64,000 bases of DNA from Magnolia sinica (GCF_029962835.1 NC_080584.1:83976862-84040861), one strand, 5' to 3'; shown: positions 23,681 through 37,481, counted from the first letter of the stretch. Numbers and translations are program-made. The notes: a model not told the origin generated them from the sequence alone.

Positions 23681-24560
23681 GTGAGGCTATGGTTTCCTTT
23701 GTCATAGCAAGCCAAATAAATATTTGCAGATGCCAATTTTATTTATTTATTTTATTTTATTTTTTATTTTTTATTTTTTTAATTATGTGATACCAAAAAG
23801 ATTCACATACACACTAGACAATGTTGTGATATGGCTATTTTAAAATTGTCAGATAGAAATGTGGAATTTCTCTTACAAGAAGTTATGACGATGCCAATAT
23901 TAGGGTAAGTGAATTGAGAATGTCAACTATACTCTAATTTAATTAAATGTGTCACCTGATGTTCTGGTTTCCATCTCCTTTTATTGTCAAATGATCTAGC
24001 AACTGAAGTATAGAAGCCTCAGAAGAACCAGCTCCTACTGCAAACATCACCTAGCCAACTAGTACAGAATATAAGACCCTGTTGCAAGTTCTGTTATCAA
24101 TATTATTTCCACCTTTTAAGTTCTGAACATGACAAACATCATTGTTGTTATTTGCTGCAAATTTATTTATTTATTTATTTATTATATATTTGTGGATCTT
24201 TTTTTGACTGGATTAAGTGGGCCTGGGTTGTATTGTTAGAGTGGTTCTTTCACCTGCAACATTATAAATAAAGTGGTGTAGAGAGATCTTTCTACACTTT
24301 TTCTTCTGCTTTAACACACTAGGTTCTAGTAGTTTATATGATGAAAACTAAGGATTGCTTACAATTATTCTATATAAAAAAAGATTTTGAATTAAGTTCT
24401 TGTGTGCTTTATACATAATATTGATTTGCCTGCAATCGTTTTCTTTCCCCAATGGTGAAAGTGGGCAGGAAAAATTGAAACAGCAAAAATTGCAATGGCT
24501 ACGGATTGTCGGTAACCATAGGTTTTCTCGTTTTCGGCCAACGCAGTAAAAAACTGACGA
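23681..24560. other. AT-rich stretch without a recognisable gene
   Basis: The stretch holds T-rich simple sequence (near 23,735-23,785) and ATTT repeats (near 24,160-24,185). No domain or splice-bounded open frame that I can support is visible. Confidence 0.5.
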
Positions 24561-24564
24561 TGTA

Positions 24565-24682
24565 GGGGTATCCTCCAAAACCACTGGTAAAGGCTAATGG
24601 CCGCCGGTAAAACCTTTACCGGCAGTTGCCTAACCTTTACCGGCGGTTTTGACGACCGGGAAAGGCCAACTTTGCTGTAGTG
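24565..24682 (-). mobile_element. Terminus of a CACTA (En/Spm-type) DNA transposon
   Basis: Read on the minus strand the sequence starts CACTACAGCAAAGTTGGCC at 24,682, the standard CACTA end. Within the next ~110 bp it carries several inverted and direct copies of a subterminal motif (CTTTACCGGC / GCCGGTAAAG) and GACGGTTTT-like stretches. CACTA elements make 3-bp target duplications; CGT (24,683-24,685) would be the outer one. I could not find the matching opposite terminus in the window, so the extent of the element is unknown. Confidence 0.8.
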
Positions 24683-24685
24683 CGT

Positions 24686-25464
24686 TTATGGTTTGAGTTA
24701 ATCTCGGTCAAAAATTTCTTGTCCTACATAATATATGTAAATTGCTTATTTCACGCATAATCCACATTTGCCATGTGGCATTCATGTGAGCTACTCATAG
24801 AGTGTGGTATGATGTCTTTAACAGAAAGACAGTTGAACAATGTCAGGCTGCCATTTGTGGGCTATACTCATTCAGTGCATGTGGTCTATTTTACATATTT
24901 ATTTGATAGGTAAGTATAGTATGGAACCCTCCAACCTCAAAGTTGAAACGCAATCTATCAACTACCAGCCCAGAAAAATGTATGAACTGAAACAACGCAT
25001 TTGCCTGTTGGATTAGCCCGAGAAACACGTTGGTGCTGGTTACTTGCCTTAGCCGGCAGTGATCCATCATCCGAATCATCATTGAAGCAGCTGTGGTTTG
25101 TCTTTTAGTCTTGTCTAATCATGCCATTATTGGACACCTATTCATTACTGTTAGAAGCAAGGAATGGATACTTTTCGCTCCCATCCATAATGTGGCGTGT
25201 TCAGTATGACATAGAGGCAAAAACATGGACCATTGTCTGTCATGATGTGTTGAAAACCACCTCAGTTTTGAATGGGCTTGATCAAAAACACTGTTTTCGC
25301 ATGGTGAACAAAAAGAAGTGAAGATAGCCTAAAAAGAGCAAAATTGGTAAGGCTGGAAGAGTGTCTTTTAGTTGGTTGTAAAGAAAGCTCTTTTCCATGG
25401 CATTGCCACATATGGATAGGAACTGGTTTTTGTGATGCTTTTTCAGTGGCTTTGTTGAGGGGCT
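24686..25464. other. Spacer between the CACTA end and repeat R1
   Basis: No recognised gene. A 66-codon open frame at 25,121-25,321 and a minus-strand open frame at 24,891-25,082 show no motif I know. Confidence 0.4.
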
Positions 25465-26190
25465 ATAGAAGTTTTGGATCCAGCTGATATTTGCATTTTC
25501 CCTTCATCAAGGTCCATGTAACCATATGAACAGTTGGATGCCATTATCCTCACAGTTTCCTGTGGTGTGGTCCAGTTGAGCTTTGGATATGCTTCAATTT
25601 TTTGCTCATGCCCTAAAATGAGCCGAAAAAATGGATGGACGGTGTAGATAAGACATATAACTCCATAGCGGGCTCCACGGAGTTTACATCCTTTCTTAGC
25701 ATAAGGGGTTATGTTATGATGTATTATTTTTATAATTATAACGAGGTTTGTAATGAACCATCCAAAGCCAGCCTTAAGTCATTGTGGTTGATATGACGTG
25801 GATGGTTGCTAGAATTTACGTTGTTAGGATGCTAGTGGCCTTAAAACAGTTGAAAAATAAAAGATCATGTACAGTAGCTGCATCATACGTTATAACCACT
25901 CACCTTTGTTGATTATCCTATATTAGTACAAAAGGTGAAAGGTGGGCCACTGTACGAATTATTTCTGGGCGGTGCATTCATTAGGTTGGCCACACCAGCA
26001 CACTATGTCAGACCATGAGCTATAGATTGCAACTGGGTGATTGGGATGCAAGGGACTACCTACCCTTCTGGGGAAGCAGATTGGCTGGTGTACTACACCA
26101 TCAATTACCTGGTCGGTGTGGGCACCTGTCGTGTGAAGACTAGCGCTGAAGCTCGTTGTGCTCCCAGTTGTACCAAGCATTCAAAGGCCG
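25465..26190 (+). repeat. Dispersed repeat R, copy 1
   Basis: This block shares high identity (about 95% by eye over several hundred bases) with R3 at 32,105-32,856, and is related to R2 (31,204-32,052) and R4 (42,976-43,480). It includes a right arm of the foldback family near 25,560-25,690. It has no coding capacity of its own. Confidence 0.8.
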
Positions 26191-26249
26191 ATCACCCCTT
26201 AGCCTTTAGAGTGGTTGGCCTTCTCATGGATAAGTCGATCACCCCTTGG

Positions 26250-26650
26250 AGATGGAAACCTTGGGCTGCTAGGATAAACGCCTTAAAACAGTTGGGCAAC
26301 TTCACCTTCACTCACATTTCTTGAGAAGGAAATGGCCTAGCAGACAGTATGACTCAAGAAGGGAGTGGGAGTCAGTCCTCATCTTTACATCTTCATATGG
26401 CCTCTCTCCCGACGCAGGTGCATGGTCAGATTTTCCTTGATAAGGTCGGTCTTGGATCTATCAGAACTATCTCATCCATCCCTTAGGCTGGTAGCTTTGC
26501 AATTTTCTGTGAATTTGTACATAGGTGGTCGTTTTGTGACCCCTTACGATAGGCCCCCCATGAAAATTTTGTAGTTAGGGTGGCCCGAATGCCTTTCTTA
26601 TCTTTGTACGCTGTATAGCTATCTGGTTGTTATCAATGAAAATTAAGGTG
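26250..26650 (+). mobile_element. 5'-truncated L1-type LINE tail
   Basis: The frame resembles the C-terminal RNase H end of plant L1 ORF2: FTHIS, EGNGLADS, a QEGSGSQSSS stretch and HGQIFLDKVGLGSIR. It aligns in content with the end of the LINE at 37,482-41,836 (FSHIFREGN, RGLVFLDKVGLRAVRS). Stop codons interrupt it. The 3' end is close to ATCAATGAAAATTAAG, followed by a TA microsatellite. Only about 400 bp remain. Confidence 0.7.
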
Positions 26651-26673
26651 GTTTATATATATATATATATAGT

Positions 26674-29600
26674 AAAATGAGGCCGTTCATTTTTATTATG
26701 GATCCAATCATACCAATGATCTTTAACATCAGCCAATTCAACCCTTAATCTTTAGTATCCGACCAATCATACCAATCATCTCCAGAAACACGATCTTTAT
26801 ATCTATCTGATATATCTCCAAATCCATATGAGCCACAAGAGCCATTATGATCCAAAATGTGTCTTTCTTAGAAGCTGGTGAGAAAGTCTCATTAAAATTA
26901 ATGCATTCAAGTTGATCAAAACCCTTGGCAACAAGTCGGGCTTTATATATTTCAACATTACCCTTAGAGTCCTGTTTGGTTTTAAATACCAATTTACAAC
27001 CAATTGGCTTTATTTCCCGCGGGTAACTCATCAAGATCTCATAATTTGTTGTCATTCATGGATTTCAACTCATACTTCATGGCATCAATATAACGGGAAT
27101 GGTTAACACTTTTTTGGTTCGTGTATAGGATTTAAGATTCTTTTTCCCCCATACGTCATACTCGTGCTTTTGCAAATATACGATGTAATCATCTGGAATT
27201 AGAAACTTCTTTTCTCTTTCAGATCTTCTTATTGGCTTAGTCTCTTCAGTGTGATTTTGATTTCATTCTTCAGTGAGTTGTATAGGAGGTTCATTGTGGT
27301 GATCTACAATGACTATATGCTCAACTGCAGGATTCATTCTAACATGGTTTGGAATGACAATGACAGGAGTCACAATCATTTCTTCCTCTAATATAAAATT
27401 TATAATGTTTGTCCCTTCCACTATTTTTAATGTCCTTAATTGATCTAGTATTCTTAGTGTTAATAATCTTAATGGAGTGGGAAGGAAAATAGATTTGATA
27501 ACCTTTTGACATTTCTAAGTAGCCTATAAATAAACAACTTATGCTTCTATGATCGATCATTATTTCATGCAGGTTATAAATTTTTGCTTCAACAGGACAT
27601 TCCCAAACTTGTAGATATCGAAAACTTGATTTTCTCCCATTTTACAACTTAAAAGTAGTTTTGCTTACATCTTATTGAGGACCCAGTTAAAGATATTAAC
27701 TGCAATTTTGATCGCATCACCCCACAGAGATTCTGGTAATGTTGAATTGCTTATCATGCTACGTACCATATTCATAAGGGTGCGATTGCATCTTTCAGCT
27801 ATACCAATCTGCTTTAGAGTCCTAGGCATGGTATATTGGGCTACAATGCCACAATCTTATATGTATTTAGTGATGGGTCCTGGATTGTAACTTGATTTGT
27901 CATATCTGTCATAGTATTTACCACCACGATCAGACCTGATGACCTTAATCATACTATTAAATTGATTTTAAACTTTAACCTTATATATTTTAAAAGCATT
28001 TAGGGCATCTGATTTTTCACTGATAAGATAAATGTACCTAAAATAAGAGTAGTCATATATAAAGGTGATAAAATATTTGTAACCACTTTATGATTTTGTA
28101 GGGAATGACCGACAAATGTTCATGTGTGTCACCTCCAAGTGTCCAAACTTTTTATTGTACCCTTTTTTTTTTTTCTAATTTTATTCTGTTTACCTTTAAT
28201 ATAATCGACACATATTTTATAGTCGGGGAAGTCTAAAAAAATGAAGAATTTCTTCTTGCACCAGCCCATTCAATCTCTCATGAGAGATATAGCATAATAT
28301 CATATACCAAAACATTGAGGAATTTTTATGGTTTAGTATTCGCTTAGATCCTATTTTATTTTCATGCATGACATTTACATTATATACGTATGAGACATTT
28401 AAGTCCAATTGGTATAAGTTATTCTTCATAGTTCCAGTGCCAACATTAATTGAATCAAAGTAAATATTCAATCTTTTATTATCAAATTGAAAAGAATAAC
28501 CTAATTTATCTAAATGAGAAATAGATATCAAATTATACCTTATAGAAAGTATACAAAATGTATCTACTAAATCGAATAAATGACCTGACCCTAACCTAAG
28601 CATACAAACTCCAACTCTCTCCACGTCACCTCTAACACCATTGCCTACCTTTATTGAGTGTTCCGCATCAGTTGGTGGCACGCTCTGTAGCATGTCCTAC
28701 ATAGAAGTACATATGTGAATAGTTATTCCTTAATCTATCCACCAAGAATCTACTTACACATCAGTTAGATTAAATTTAAAACAGACCATAATTGAATTAT
28801 TACCCTTCCTTACGAGCCACTGCTTGTACTTTATGCAATATTTATTCTTATGGCCCAACTTCATGCAAAACAAGCAGTTATTCTTTTTAACCCTCTTATG
28901 TTTCGATCCATTCATAGGTTGATTGCCAGCTAGAGAACTTGGAGGACCTAAGGATCCCTTATTGGAACCATGTTTCCATTTTCTATTTTTATAATATCCA
29001 CATCCACGTCACGAGGTTTCAAGATTAACATTCCGTGCATTTTTAGATGATTTTGGAGGTTTAGGTTTTTCCAAAGAAAGGTTCAACTGTAATTATCCCA
29101 TGACCATCTCAATGGACTTTTTTCATTGAACATATTAGACCCAGTTAAGCTAGAAACATGATGCATTTGAGTTGGAATTACAACTGGTTACAAAATATAC
29201 TTACATTAGCAGATTGTTTACATAAAACAATTCATAAATTAAACTCATAATCAGACAAAATTTATTATAAATTCAATTGATGAAGGCCTTCAATTGAACT
29301 ACCCAGGATGAAGATGGCCCCAACTAATGAATCCTAGTGAGAATTGGTCACATCATTATCACTCCTGTAGTAGGTAGTTATGACATCTAAATGATTCTCT
29401 TGAACATGAAGCTAAGCGATTTCAATTATATAAATCCAAAGTACGATTAATACCTGTGGATAAGATGAGTTTTTTAACTTTATATTACTACCACCAGTTA
29501 CTCCACCCTGTCCATTCCCTTACCAAACGGTGATCGTTTATGTTTTCGTCACCATCCACATTCAGCATATATGCAACCATAAGCAATTCTTCCACTGTAT

Positions 29601-29781
29601 CCAGTATTAAGATTCAAAATCCATAAAATCTTCACCAATTAAGGTCATTGTGGTGGCTAACCCAATCAAATCAAAATTCACAAATTTAAACATTTGAATT
29701 GTGAATATATAATCCTGTCCTTAATGGATTTTCAATCAAATCGTCCCATTTGGCTAAGAAAGTGGCTGGCATTGATCGTTG

Positions 29782-29820
<39 letters not shown>

Positions 29821-30535
29821 AGGCCTTAAAAGGAAATAAATGGTTAGGTTTTTCTATCCCATTTTCTTTTAAATTAATGATCCGTATCCACTTATGGAGT
29901 ATGGGTAATGGACCCAATATTGAACCTAATCAAGACCTTATATTATCAAGACATTATTAATGAGTGATGGAGGTCTGGCCCTTAACATTCATAGGGCAAA
30001 CAGTCTAGATGAAATGTTTACCTAAATCAGATGGATAGTTAGGTCCTTCATCAGGATCCATAAAGTGGACCACTCAGATTTAATACATGTGTCCACATGA
30101 TTGAAGGTCTAAATGTTCAAGTGTTCACCTATTGAATAACAATATATTTAACGCTCATTGTGAGTTGAATAAATGGTCCAGATCCATAACAAGAGCCCAT
30201 AAACATGCTTAAAAGAGATGAAACATAAAAACACTAAATGGCATTCAAGAGGCCTTAAAATGGGCTGAAAAAACAAAGGTATGGGCTCAAAATAAGGGCA
30301 TTCATGTGGCCATCTACAAGGCTTTAATTGGGCCAAAAAGTTTACTAAGGTGGGCTCACAAGGTGGCCAAAAGAGACAACCCACAAATGATCCATTGGAC
30401 CACTTAACCCATCGAGAGCCCACCATGAGATCAGGAATAAGCTCGATCCATCAGATAGAGCCCAACAGGTCCCATAAACAAGGCCCGCCCAAAAGGATCA
30501 ATCGGCAAGGAGCTTGTTAGGCGCTTACCCATCGT
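26674..30535 (-). mobile_element. Ty1/copia fossil, copy C1
   Basis: Read on the minus strand the block has a zinc knuckle (CLFCMKLGHKNKYC region near 28,800-28,900), a GAG-pre-integrase segment (28,220-28,690), integrase (about 27,340-28,150) and an N-terminal RT segment (26,740-27,060, with YKARLVAKGF). These occur in the copia order gag, INT, RT. The RT is incomplete and RNase H was not found. No LTR pair was recognised. The whole is heavily broken. A second copy (C2) lies at 34,455-42,640. Confidence 0.75.
29786..29819. repeat. (AT)n microsatellite in C1
   Basis: About 16 AT repeats follow GTTGAAAT. The equivalent site in C2 (near 41,920-41,932) has only about four, so the tract changed length after the two copies separated. 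Confidence 0.9.
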
Positions 30536-31054
30536 AATGCATATGCAAAATCTACTATATCCATTAAATGTGTAATCCCAGTTTAGGCCCAGAGAAAAAA
30601 AAATATATAAAAAATAGTATGGAGAGTGATCATTGCCCAATGCACGTTTCTAATCATGTGGACCTTTTGAATCATGGATGGGGGTTGGCCTAACATGAGA
30701 TGTAGTACTTACTGGTTGTCAAGGTGGATTTTACAGGCCCAGTCAAGCATCCAGTCCTTTTGCCGGCCCATCCAACTGGCGAGATAGTGGACCGATAATA
30801 ATAACAATTAATGAGGTGGCTTTTTGAAAACCTATTTAGAAAAAATAATGAAATGTAAATTCAATATTAATTGGATAGATTTTATTTTTTTTATTTTTTA
30901 TTTTTTGTTTTTGTAAATTTCCTTATATATAATGAGATGCTCCATATTTACAAAAATAATGTATCAGGGAAGATACAATGTATTTAAGTTATATTAAATA
31001 ATCAACATTTCTAGACTCGACTTCTAAGCAGAAGCTGATGGTCGTAGTGGGATA

Positions 31055-31440
31055 AAATCTGTGGGATCAACCCTGATGCATGTTTTTTATCCATGCCGTC
31101 CATCCATTTTCTAAGATCCTTTTATGGCTTGAACCGAAATTTGAAGCATTTCCAAGATACAATTGGACCACACCAAAGGAAACTGTGTGAATTTAATGCC
31201 AACGGCTGAATTCTTGAGGGGTTACAGAAGCTTTGGATCGAGCCGATATTTGCGTTTTCCCTTCATCCATGTCTATCTGACCATGTGAACAGTTGGGGTG
31301 CCAGAATAAACATCGACAGTGGATGCCATTATCCTCATTTTTTCCTGTGGAGTGGTCCAGTTGAGCCTTGGATATAGTTCAATTTTTCACTCATGCCCTA
31401 AAATGAGCTCCACAGAGTTTACATCGATCCTTTCTTTACA
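31055..31440. repeat. Foldback (long inverted repeat) element
   Basis: The left arm (about 31,060-31,190) and right arm (about 31,260-31,430) are inverted copies of each other. They contain recurring phrases such as CCGTCCATCCATTTT and GTGGTCCAGTTGAGC. The same structure is clearer at 54,268-54,640. No coding capacity. This is a MITE-like non-autonomous element of unknown superfamily. Its right arm overlaps the start of repeat R2. Confidence 0.55.
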
Positions 31441-32052
31441 TAGGAGGTTATGTCATGATATATTATTTTTATAATTATAAAGAGGATCATGAGGAGCCAT
31501 CCAAATCAGCCTTAAGTCCTTGTGGTTGATATGACGTGGATTGTTGCTGTTGACCTATGTTGGTTATCCTATTAGTACAAAAGGTGGGCCACACGATAAT
31601 AATTATGTAGTATAAATATCTGTCCACATTCATTAGGTTGGCCACATCAGTACAGTACGTCAGACCATGAGCTGTAGATTACAACTGTGTGATTAGCATG
31701 GAAGGGGACTGCCTACCGGTCTGGACCGAATTGGTCCTTGCAGGGGAATTGTGTGGACCACATAAAATCATTTTTTTAGATCATTTTAAGTTCTTGGGCA
31801 AGAATGCTGGCTGGCGTCCACTGCAATAATTTTTGAGAAATCAACACGTCCATATATTTTTTGAGGTCATTTTAGAACATGCAACAAAAAATGATCTAAA
31901 ACTCGAGTGCGTCACACCAGAGGGAAAATTGGGGAAAAATTTTTCTACGGTCGAAACCTTTCTTAGCTCTATCTTAATGTTTAGATGCCATCCAAACTGT
32001 TTATAAGGTCAGTGGGGAACATGGGGAAACATACAAGAAAAAGTTAAAATTA
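31204..32052 (+). repeat. Dispersed repeat R, copy 2
   Basis: Related to R1 and R3 in its first part. From 31,550 to 32,052 it matches R4 (42,976-43,480) closely. It sits directly before R3, so R2 and R3 lie in tandem at the junction of the large duplication. Confidence 0.75.
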
Positions 32053-32104
32053 GGTGAACACTTGAACATTTTCATTTTCCCTTCATCAAGGGAAAACATA
32101 CAAG

Positions 32105-32856
32105 AAGTTTTGGATCCAGCTGATATTTGCATTTTCCCTTCATCAAGGTCCATGTAACCATATGAACAGTTGGATGCCATTATCCTCACAGTTTCTTGTG
32201 GTGTGGTCCAGTTGAGCTTTGGATATGCTTCAATTTTTTGCTCATGCTCTAAAATGAGCCGGAAAAATGGATGGACAGTGTAGATAAGACATATACCTCC
32301 ATAGTGGGCTCCACAGAGTTTACATCCTTCCTTAGCATAGGGGGTTATGTTTTGATGTATTATTTTTATAATTATAATGAGGTTTGTAACGCTCCATCCA
32401 AAGCCAGCCTTAAGTCATTGTGGTTGATATGACGTGGATGGTTGCTAGAATTTACATTGTTAGGATGCTAGTGGCTTTAAAACATCCGAAAAAAATAAAA
32501 GATCATGTACAGTAGCTATCATACGTTATAACCACTCACAAAATAAAAGATCACGTACAGTACGTAGCCGCATCACACGTTTTAACCCCTCACCTATGTT
32601 GATTATCCTATTGGTACAAAAGGTGAAAGGTAGGCCACAGTACGAATTATTTCTGGGCAGTGCATTAATTAGGTTGGCCACACCAGTACACTATGTCAGG
32701 CCATGAGCTGCCGATTACAACTGGGTGATTAGGATGGAAGGGACTGCCTATGGGGAAGCAGATTGGCTGGTGTACTACACCGTCAATTACCTCACCAGTC
32801 GGGTGAAGACTAGCGCTGAAGCTCGTCGTGCTCCCAGTTGTACCCACCATTCAAAA
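32105..32856 (+). repeat. Dispersed repeat R, copy 3
   Basis: A close relative of R1 (25,465-26,190), beginning with the same GAAGTTTTGGATCCAGCTGA phrase and ending near a shared CCATTCAAA. It starts the second copy of the R-C arrangement. Confidence 0.8.
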
Positions 32857-34454
32857 GGAGATTAAAGTTACAAGAGTCCATAATGATATATTTATTATAT
32901 CCACCCCATTCATTCATATGGTGAGATCATTTTAGATCTTGATCCCAAAAATGAGTTCTCTCCAATGCTTAACTAGACCACACCACGAATAGCAGTGGGG
33001 CAATAATTCTCATGATTACAATTTTTAAGGCTTAGGGCCCACTATAGTGATTATTTTTCATTCAATCACAAGTACCTAGATGAAGAGGAAAAACAAATAT
33101 CATATTGATCCAAAATTTATGTGAACTACTCCAAAAGGGTTTCAATGGTACACGATTCAATCTCCCACTACTTTTTGCAGTGTGGTCCACTTGATCTTTG
33201 GATCTGTTTTATTTTTTGGCTCAAGGCTTACCATAAGAATTGGTATAGGCAGGGGCTTTGTGGGGCCCACTGTGGTAAAATCATTTTTGGATCATTTTAA
33301 GTTCCCGGGCAAGGATATTACTGGGTGGGGCCACTACCATATTTTTGAGAAGTCAACCCATCCATCTATTTTTCAAGTAATTTTAAAACATGTGATCAAA
33401 ATTGAGGTGGATCAAAAGCTTACGGACGCCAGACAAGAGGGAAAATTGGGGAAAGAAATTTCCACGTCGAAAGCTTTTTGAGCTCTACCATGGTGTTTAT
33501 ATGCCATCCAAACTGTTTATAAGGTCATTCTCACTTTGATCAAGTGAAAAGGTAGACTGGGTGAAAGATACCTCGTTTCAATGCTAAGAACAGTTAAATG
33601 TGAACTGACAGTATGGTGTACTAACAAGCTAACAAAAAAACAGAAAAGAAAAAGTGAAAACATTAAAATAAAAATTAGCCTAATAGAAAACTTTCTATAG
33701 CCATAAGAATATTTCAACAATAACTGCTCACTGAATATCCACTATGTTCTCCAGTGTTGCCAACTTAAGTTTTGAATTCACATCATTTTTTATTGCATGT
33801 CTTAAAATGACATCACAAATAGATGAACAGAGTTAATATCTCATAAACATGACAGTGGCCCCACCCAGCATAGTTGCACATAACTTCATTGAAGTAAGTC
33901 TACGTTGCCTTCTGATTAGGTTGGATAGCAAATAAACATCATGGTGGGTTTTAGGAGGGTTTCAACAGTGGGTGTCAATATTGTTGCTGCTTCTTGTGGT
34001 GTGGTCCACTTGAGCCTTATATCTACTTATTTTGAGCTCATCCCCTAAAATTATCTAGAAAAGTGGATGAACGGCCTGGATAAAATCCATACATTACGAT
34101 GGGCCCCACAGAGCTCCTGCCTGAATCAATTCGATCCATGTGTGGGCAGGACGCAATCCACTTACGAGTACGACGCTATGTCCCACCTCTACAATATTTA
34201 TTTATACGTTGCATGTTGGCAGGAAAAGAACCAATCTATCCTAACTCACTATGGAGCTGCTTTTTCAGATTACAGCAGCATGGAAATTGTCAAGGATAGT
34301 TGTGCGTCATCCCAACTTCAGGTTTGAAAATGCCTGGAAGCTCATTTGACACTCTATCAGGCTGTCAACCACGATCTTCAATATAAATTCGATGAGGCAA
34401 TTAACCTTCAATTTCAAAATAATTTAACCGTTGATCTTTAATCACTAATTTTAG
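32857..34454. repeat. Repeat-derived stretch with foldback-family pieces
   Basis: Pieces resembling repeat R (33,270-33,560) and right arms of the foldback family (33,170-33,300 and 33,990-34,115) are visible. A short open frame near 34,067-34,327 was not recognised. I see no gene here. This stretch takes the place that the LINE tail occupies between R1 and C1. Confidence 0.5.
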
Positions 34455-37400
34455 GAAAATGAGGCCGTTCATTTTTATTATGGATCCGATCATACCAATG
34501 ATCTTTAACATCAACCAATTCAACCCTTAATCTTCAGTATCCAACCAATTATACCAATCATCTCCAAAAACGCAGTCTTTATATCCATGTGATATATCTC
34601 CAAATCCATATGAGCAAAAGAGCCATTATGATCCAAAATATACTTTTATTAGAAATTGGTAAGAAAGCCTCATTAAAATTAATGCATTCATGTTAGTTAA
34701 AACCCTTGGCAACAAGTCGGGCTTTATATATTTCAACATTACCCTTGTAGTCCTATTTAGTTTTAAATACTAATTTACATCCAATTGGATTTATTCCTTG
34801 GGGGTAACTCAACAAGATTTCATAATTTGTTGTCATTCATGGATTTCAACTCATACTTCATGGCATCAATATAACGGGAATGGTTAGCACTTTTTTGGTT
34901 CGTGTAAAGGATTTATGATCCTTTTTCCCTTATATGTTAAATTCGTGTTTGCGAATATACAATGTAATCGTCTGGAATCGCAAACCTCCATTCTCTTTCA
35001 GATCTTCTTATTGGCTTCGTCTCTTGAGTGAGATTTTGATTTCATTCCTCAGTGAGTTGTATAAAAGGTTCATTGTGGTGATCTACAGTGACTATATGCT
35101 CAACTGCAGGATTCATTCTAATGTGGTCTGGAATGACAACGACGGGAGTCACAATCATTTCTTCCTTTAATACAAAATTTCTAATGTTTGTGCTCCCACT
35201 ATTTTTAGTGTCCTTAATTAATCTAGCATTCCTAGTCTTAATAATCTTAATGGAGTGGAAAGGACAGTAGATTCGATAACCTTTTAACATTTATAGGTAT
35301 CGTATAAATAAACAACTTATGTTTTTAGGATTGATCCTTCTTTCATGTAGGTTATAAACTTTGGCCTCACAAGACATCTTCAAATATGTAGATATTAAAG
35401 ACTTGATTTTCTCTCATTTTACAACTTAAAAGTGGTTTTACTTACATCTTATTGAGGACCCTGTTAAGGATATGAACTGTAGTTTTGATTGCATCACCCC
35501 ATAGAGATTCTGATAATGTTGAATTGCTTATATATTATGTTACGTACAATATTCATAAGGGCGCGATTGCATCTTTTAGCCACACTATTATGCTCTAGAG
35601 TCCTAAGCGTGGTATATTGGGCGACAATGCCACAATCTTATATGTATTTAGCGAAAGGTCATGGATTGCGACCTGATTTGTCATATTTGTAATAGTATTC
35701 ACCACCACAATCAGACCTGACGACCTTAATCATAGTGTTAGGTTGATTTCCAACTTCAACCTTATATATTTTAAAAGCATACAAGGCATCTGATTTTTCA
35801 GTGATAAGATAAATGTACTCAAAACAAGAGTAGTCATATATAAAGTTAATAAAATATTTGCAACCACTTTACGATGCTGTAGGAAATGACCAAAAAATGT
35901 CCATGTGTATCACCTCCAAGAGTCCTAAACTTCTTATTGTACCATTTTTTTTTGTACTATTTACCTTTAATATAATCAATACATATTTTATAGTCAGAGA
36001 AGTTTAAAAAAATGAATAATTCCTTCTCGCACCAACCTATCCAATCTCTCATGAGAGATATAGCATAATATTATATGCCAAAACATTGGAAAATTTTTAT
36101 GGTTTAGTCTTCGCTTAGATCTTACTTTATTTTCATGCATGACATTTACATTATAAACATGTGAGATATTGAAGTCCAATTGGTATAGGTTATTCTCCAT
36201 AGATCTAGTGCCAATATTAATTGAATCAAAGTAAATATTCAATCTTTTATTCTCAAATTGAAAAGAATAACCTAATTTATTCAAACAAGAAATAGAGATC
36301 AAATTAGGTCGTATAGAAGACACAAAAAATGTATCTACTAGATCCAATAAATGACCAAACCCTAACCTAAGTATACAGACTCCAACTCCCTACACGTCAA
36401 CTCTAACACCATTGCCGACCTATACTGAGTGTTCCACATCAGTTAGCAGCACGCTCTGTAGCATGTCCTATATAGAAGTACATATGTGAATAGTTGTTCA
36501 TGAATCTATCCACCAAGAATATACCGGCACATCAGTTAGATTATATTTAAAACAAACCATAATTGAATTATTACCTTTCCTTATGAGCCACTGCTTATAC
36601 TTTATGCAGTATTTCTTCTTATGGCACGACTTCATGCAAAACAAGAAGTTATTCTTTTTAGCCCTCTTATGTTTCGATCCATTCACAGGTTGATTGCCAG
36701 CCAGAGAACTTGGAGGACCTAAGGATCCCTTATCGGAACTATGTTTCCGTTTTCCAATTTTATAATGTCCACATCCATGTTCCGAGGTTTTGAGATTAAC
36801 ATTCCATGCAATTTTAGATGATTTTGGAGGTTTAGGTTTTTCGAAAGAAAGGTTCAACCGTAAGTACCCCATGACTATCTCAATGGACTTTTTTCGTTGA
36901 ACATATTAAACCCAATTAAGGCAGAAACATGATACATTTGAGTTAGAATTGCAACTGGTGACAAAATATACTTATATTAGCAGATTGTTTACATAAAACA
37001 ATTCATGAATTAAACTCACTAGTAGAGAAAATTTATTATAAATTCAATTGATGAAGGCCTTCAGTTGAACTACCCAGGATGAAGATGGGCCCAACTAATG
37101 AATCCTAGTGAGAATTGGTCACATTATTATCACTCCTCCTATGGGGGGTAGTTATGACATCCAACTGATTCTCCTGAATATGAAACTAAGCGATGTCAAT
37201 TATATAAATTCAAAGTACGATTAATACCTATGGGTAGGATGAGTTTTTTAACTTTATATTACTACCGCCATTTACTCCACCTTGTCCAAACCCTTACCAA
37301 ATGGTGATCATTTGTGTTTTCGTCACCATCCACATTGAGCATAAATGCAACCATATGCAATCTTTCCACTGTATCCAATATTAAGATTCAAAATCCATAA

Positions 37401-37481
37401 AATCTTCACCAATTAAGGTCATTGTGGTGGCTAACACAATCAGATCAAATTTCACGAATTTAAATATTTGAATTGTGAATA
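34455..37481 (-). mobile_element. Ty1/copia fossil, copy C2 (main part)
   Basis: This segment repeats C1 from the same left edge (AAAATGAGGCCGTTC) with roughly 92-93% identity by eye. It has the same zinc knuckle (FCMKSCHKKKYC region), GAG-pre-integrase and integrase pieces. It is broken, like C1. It is interrupted at 37,481 by a LINE and resumes at 41,837. Confidence 0.75.

Noticed and set aside
20494-24682. Helitron as the only explanation for the gene-fragment mosaic
   Set aside because: Same-strand fragments with introns fit a Helitron, but I found no convincing CTRR end with a hairpin, nor a TC start. A clear CACTA end is present instead, so Helitron is kept only as an alternative.
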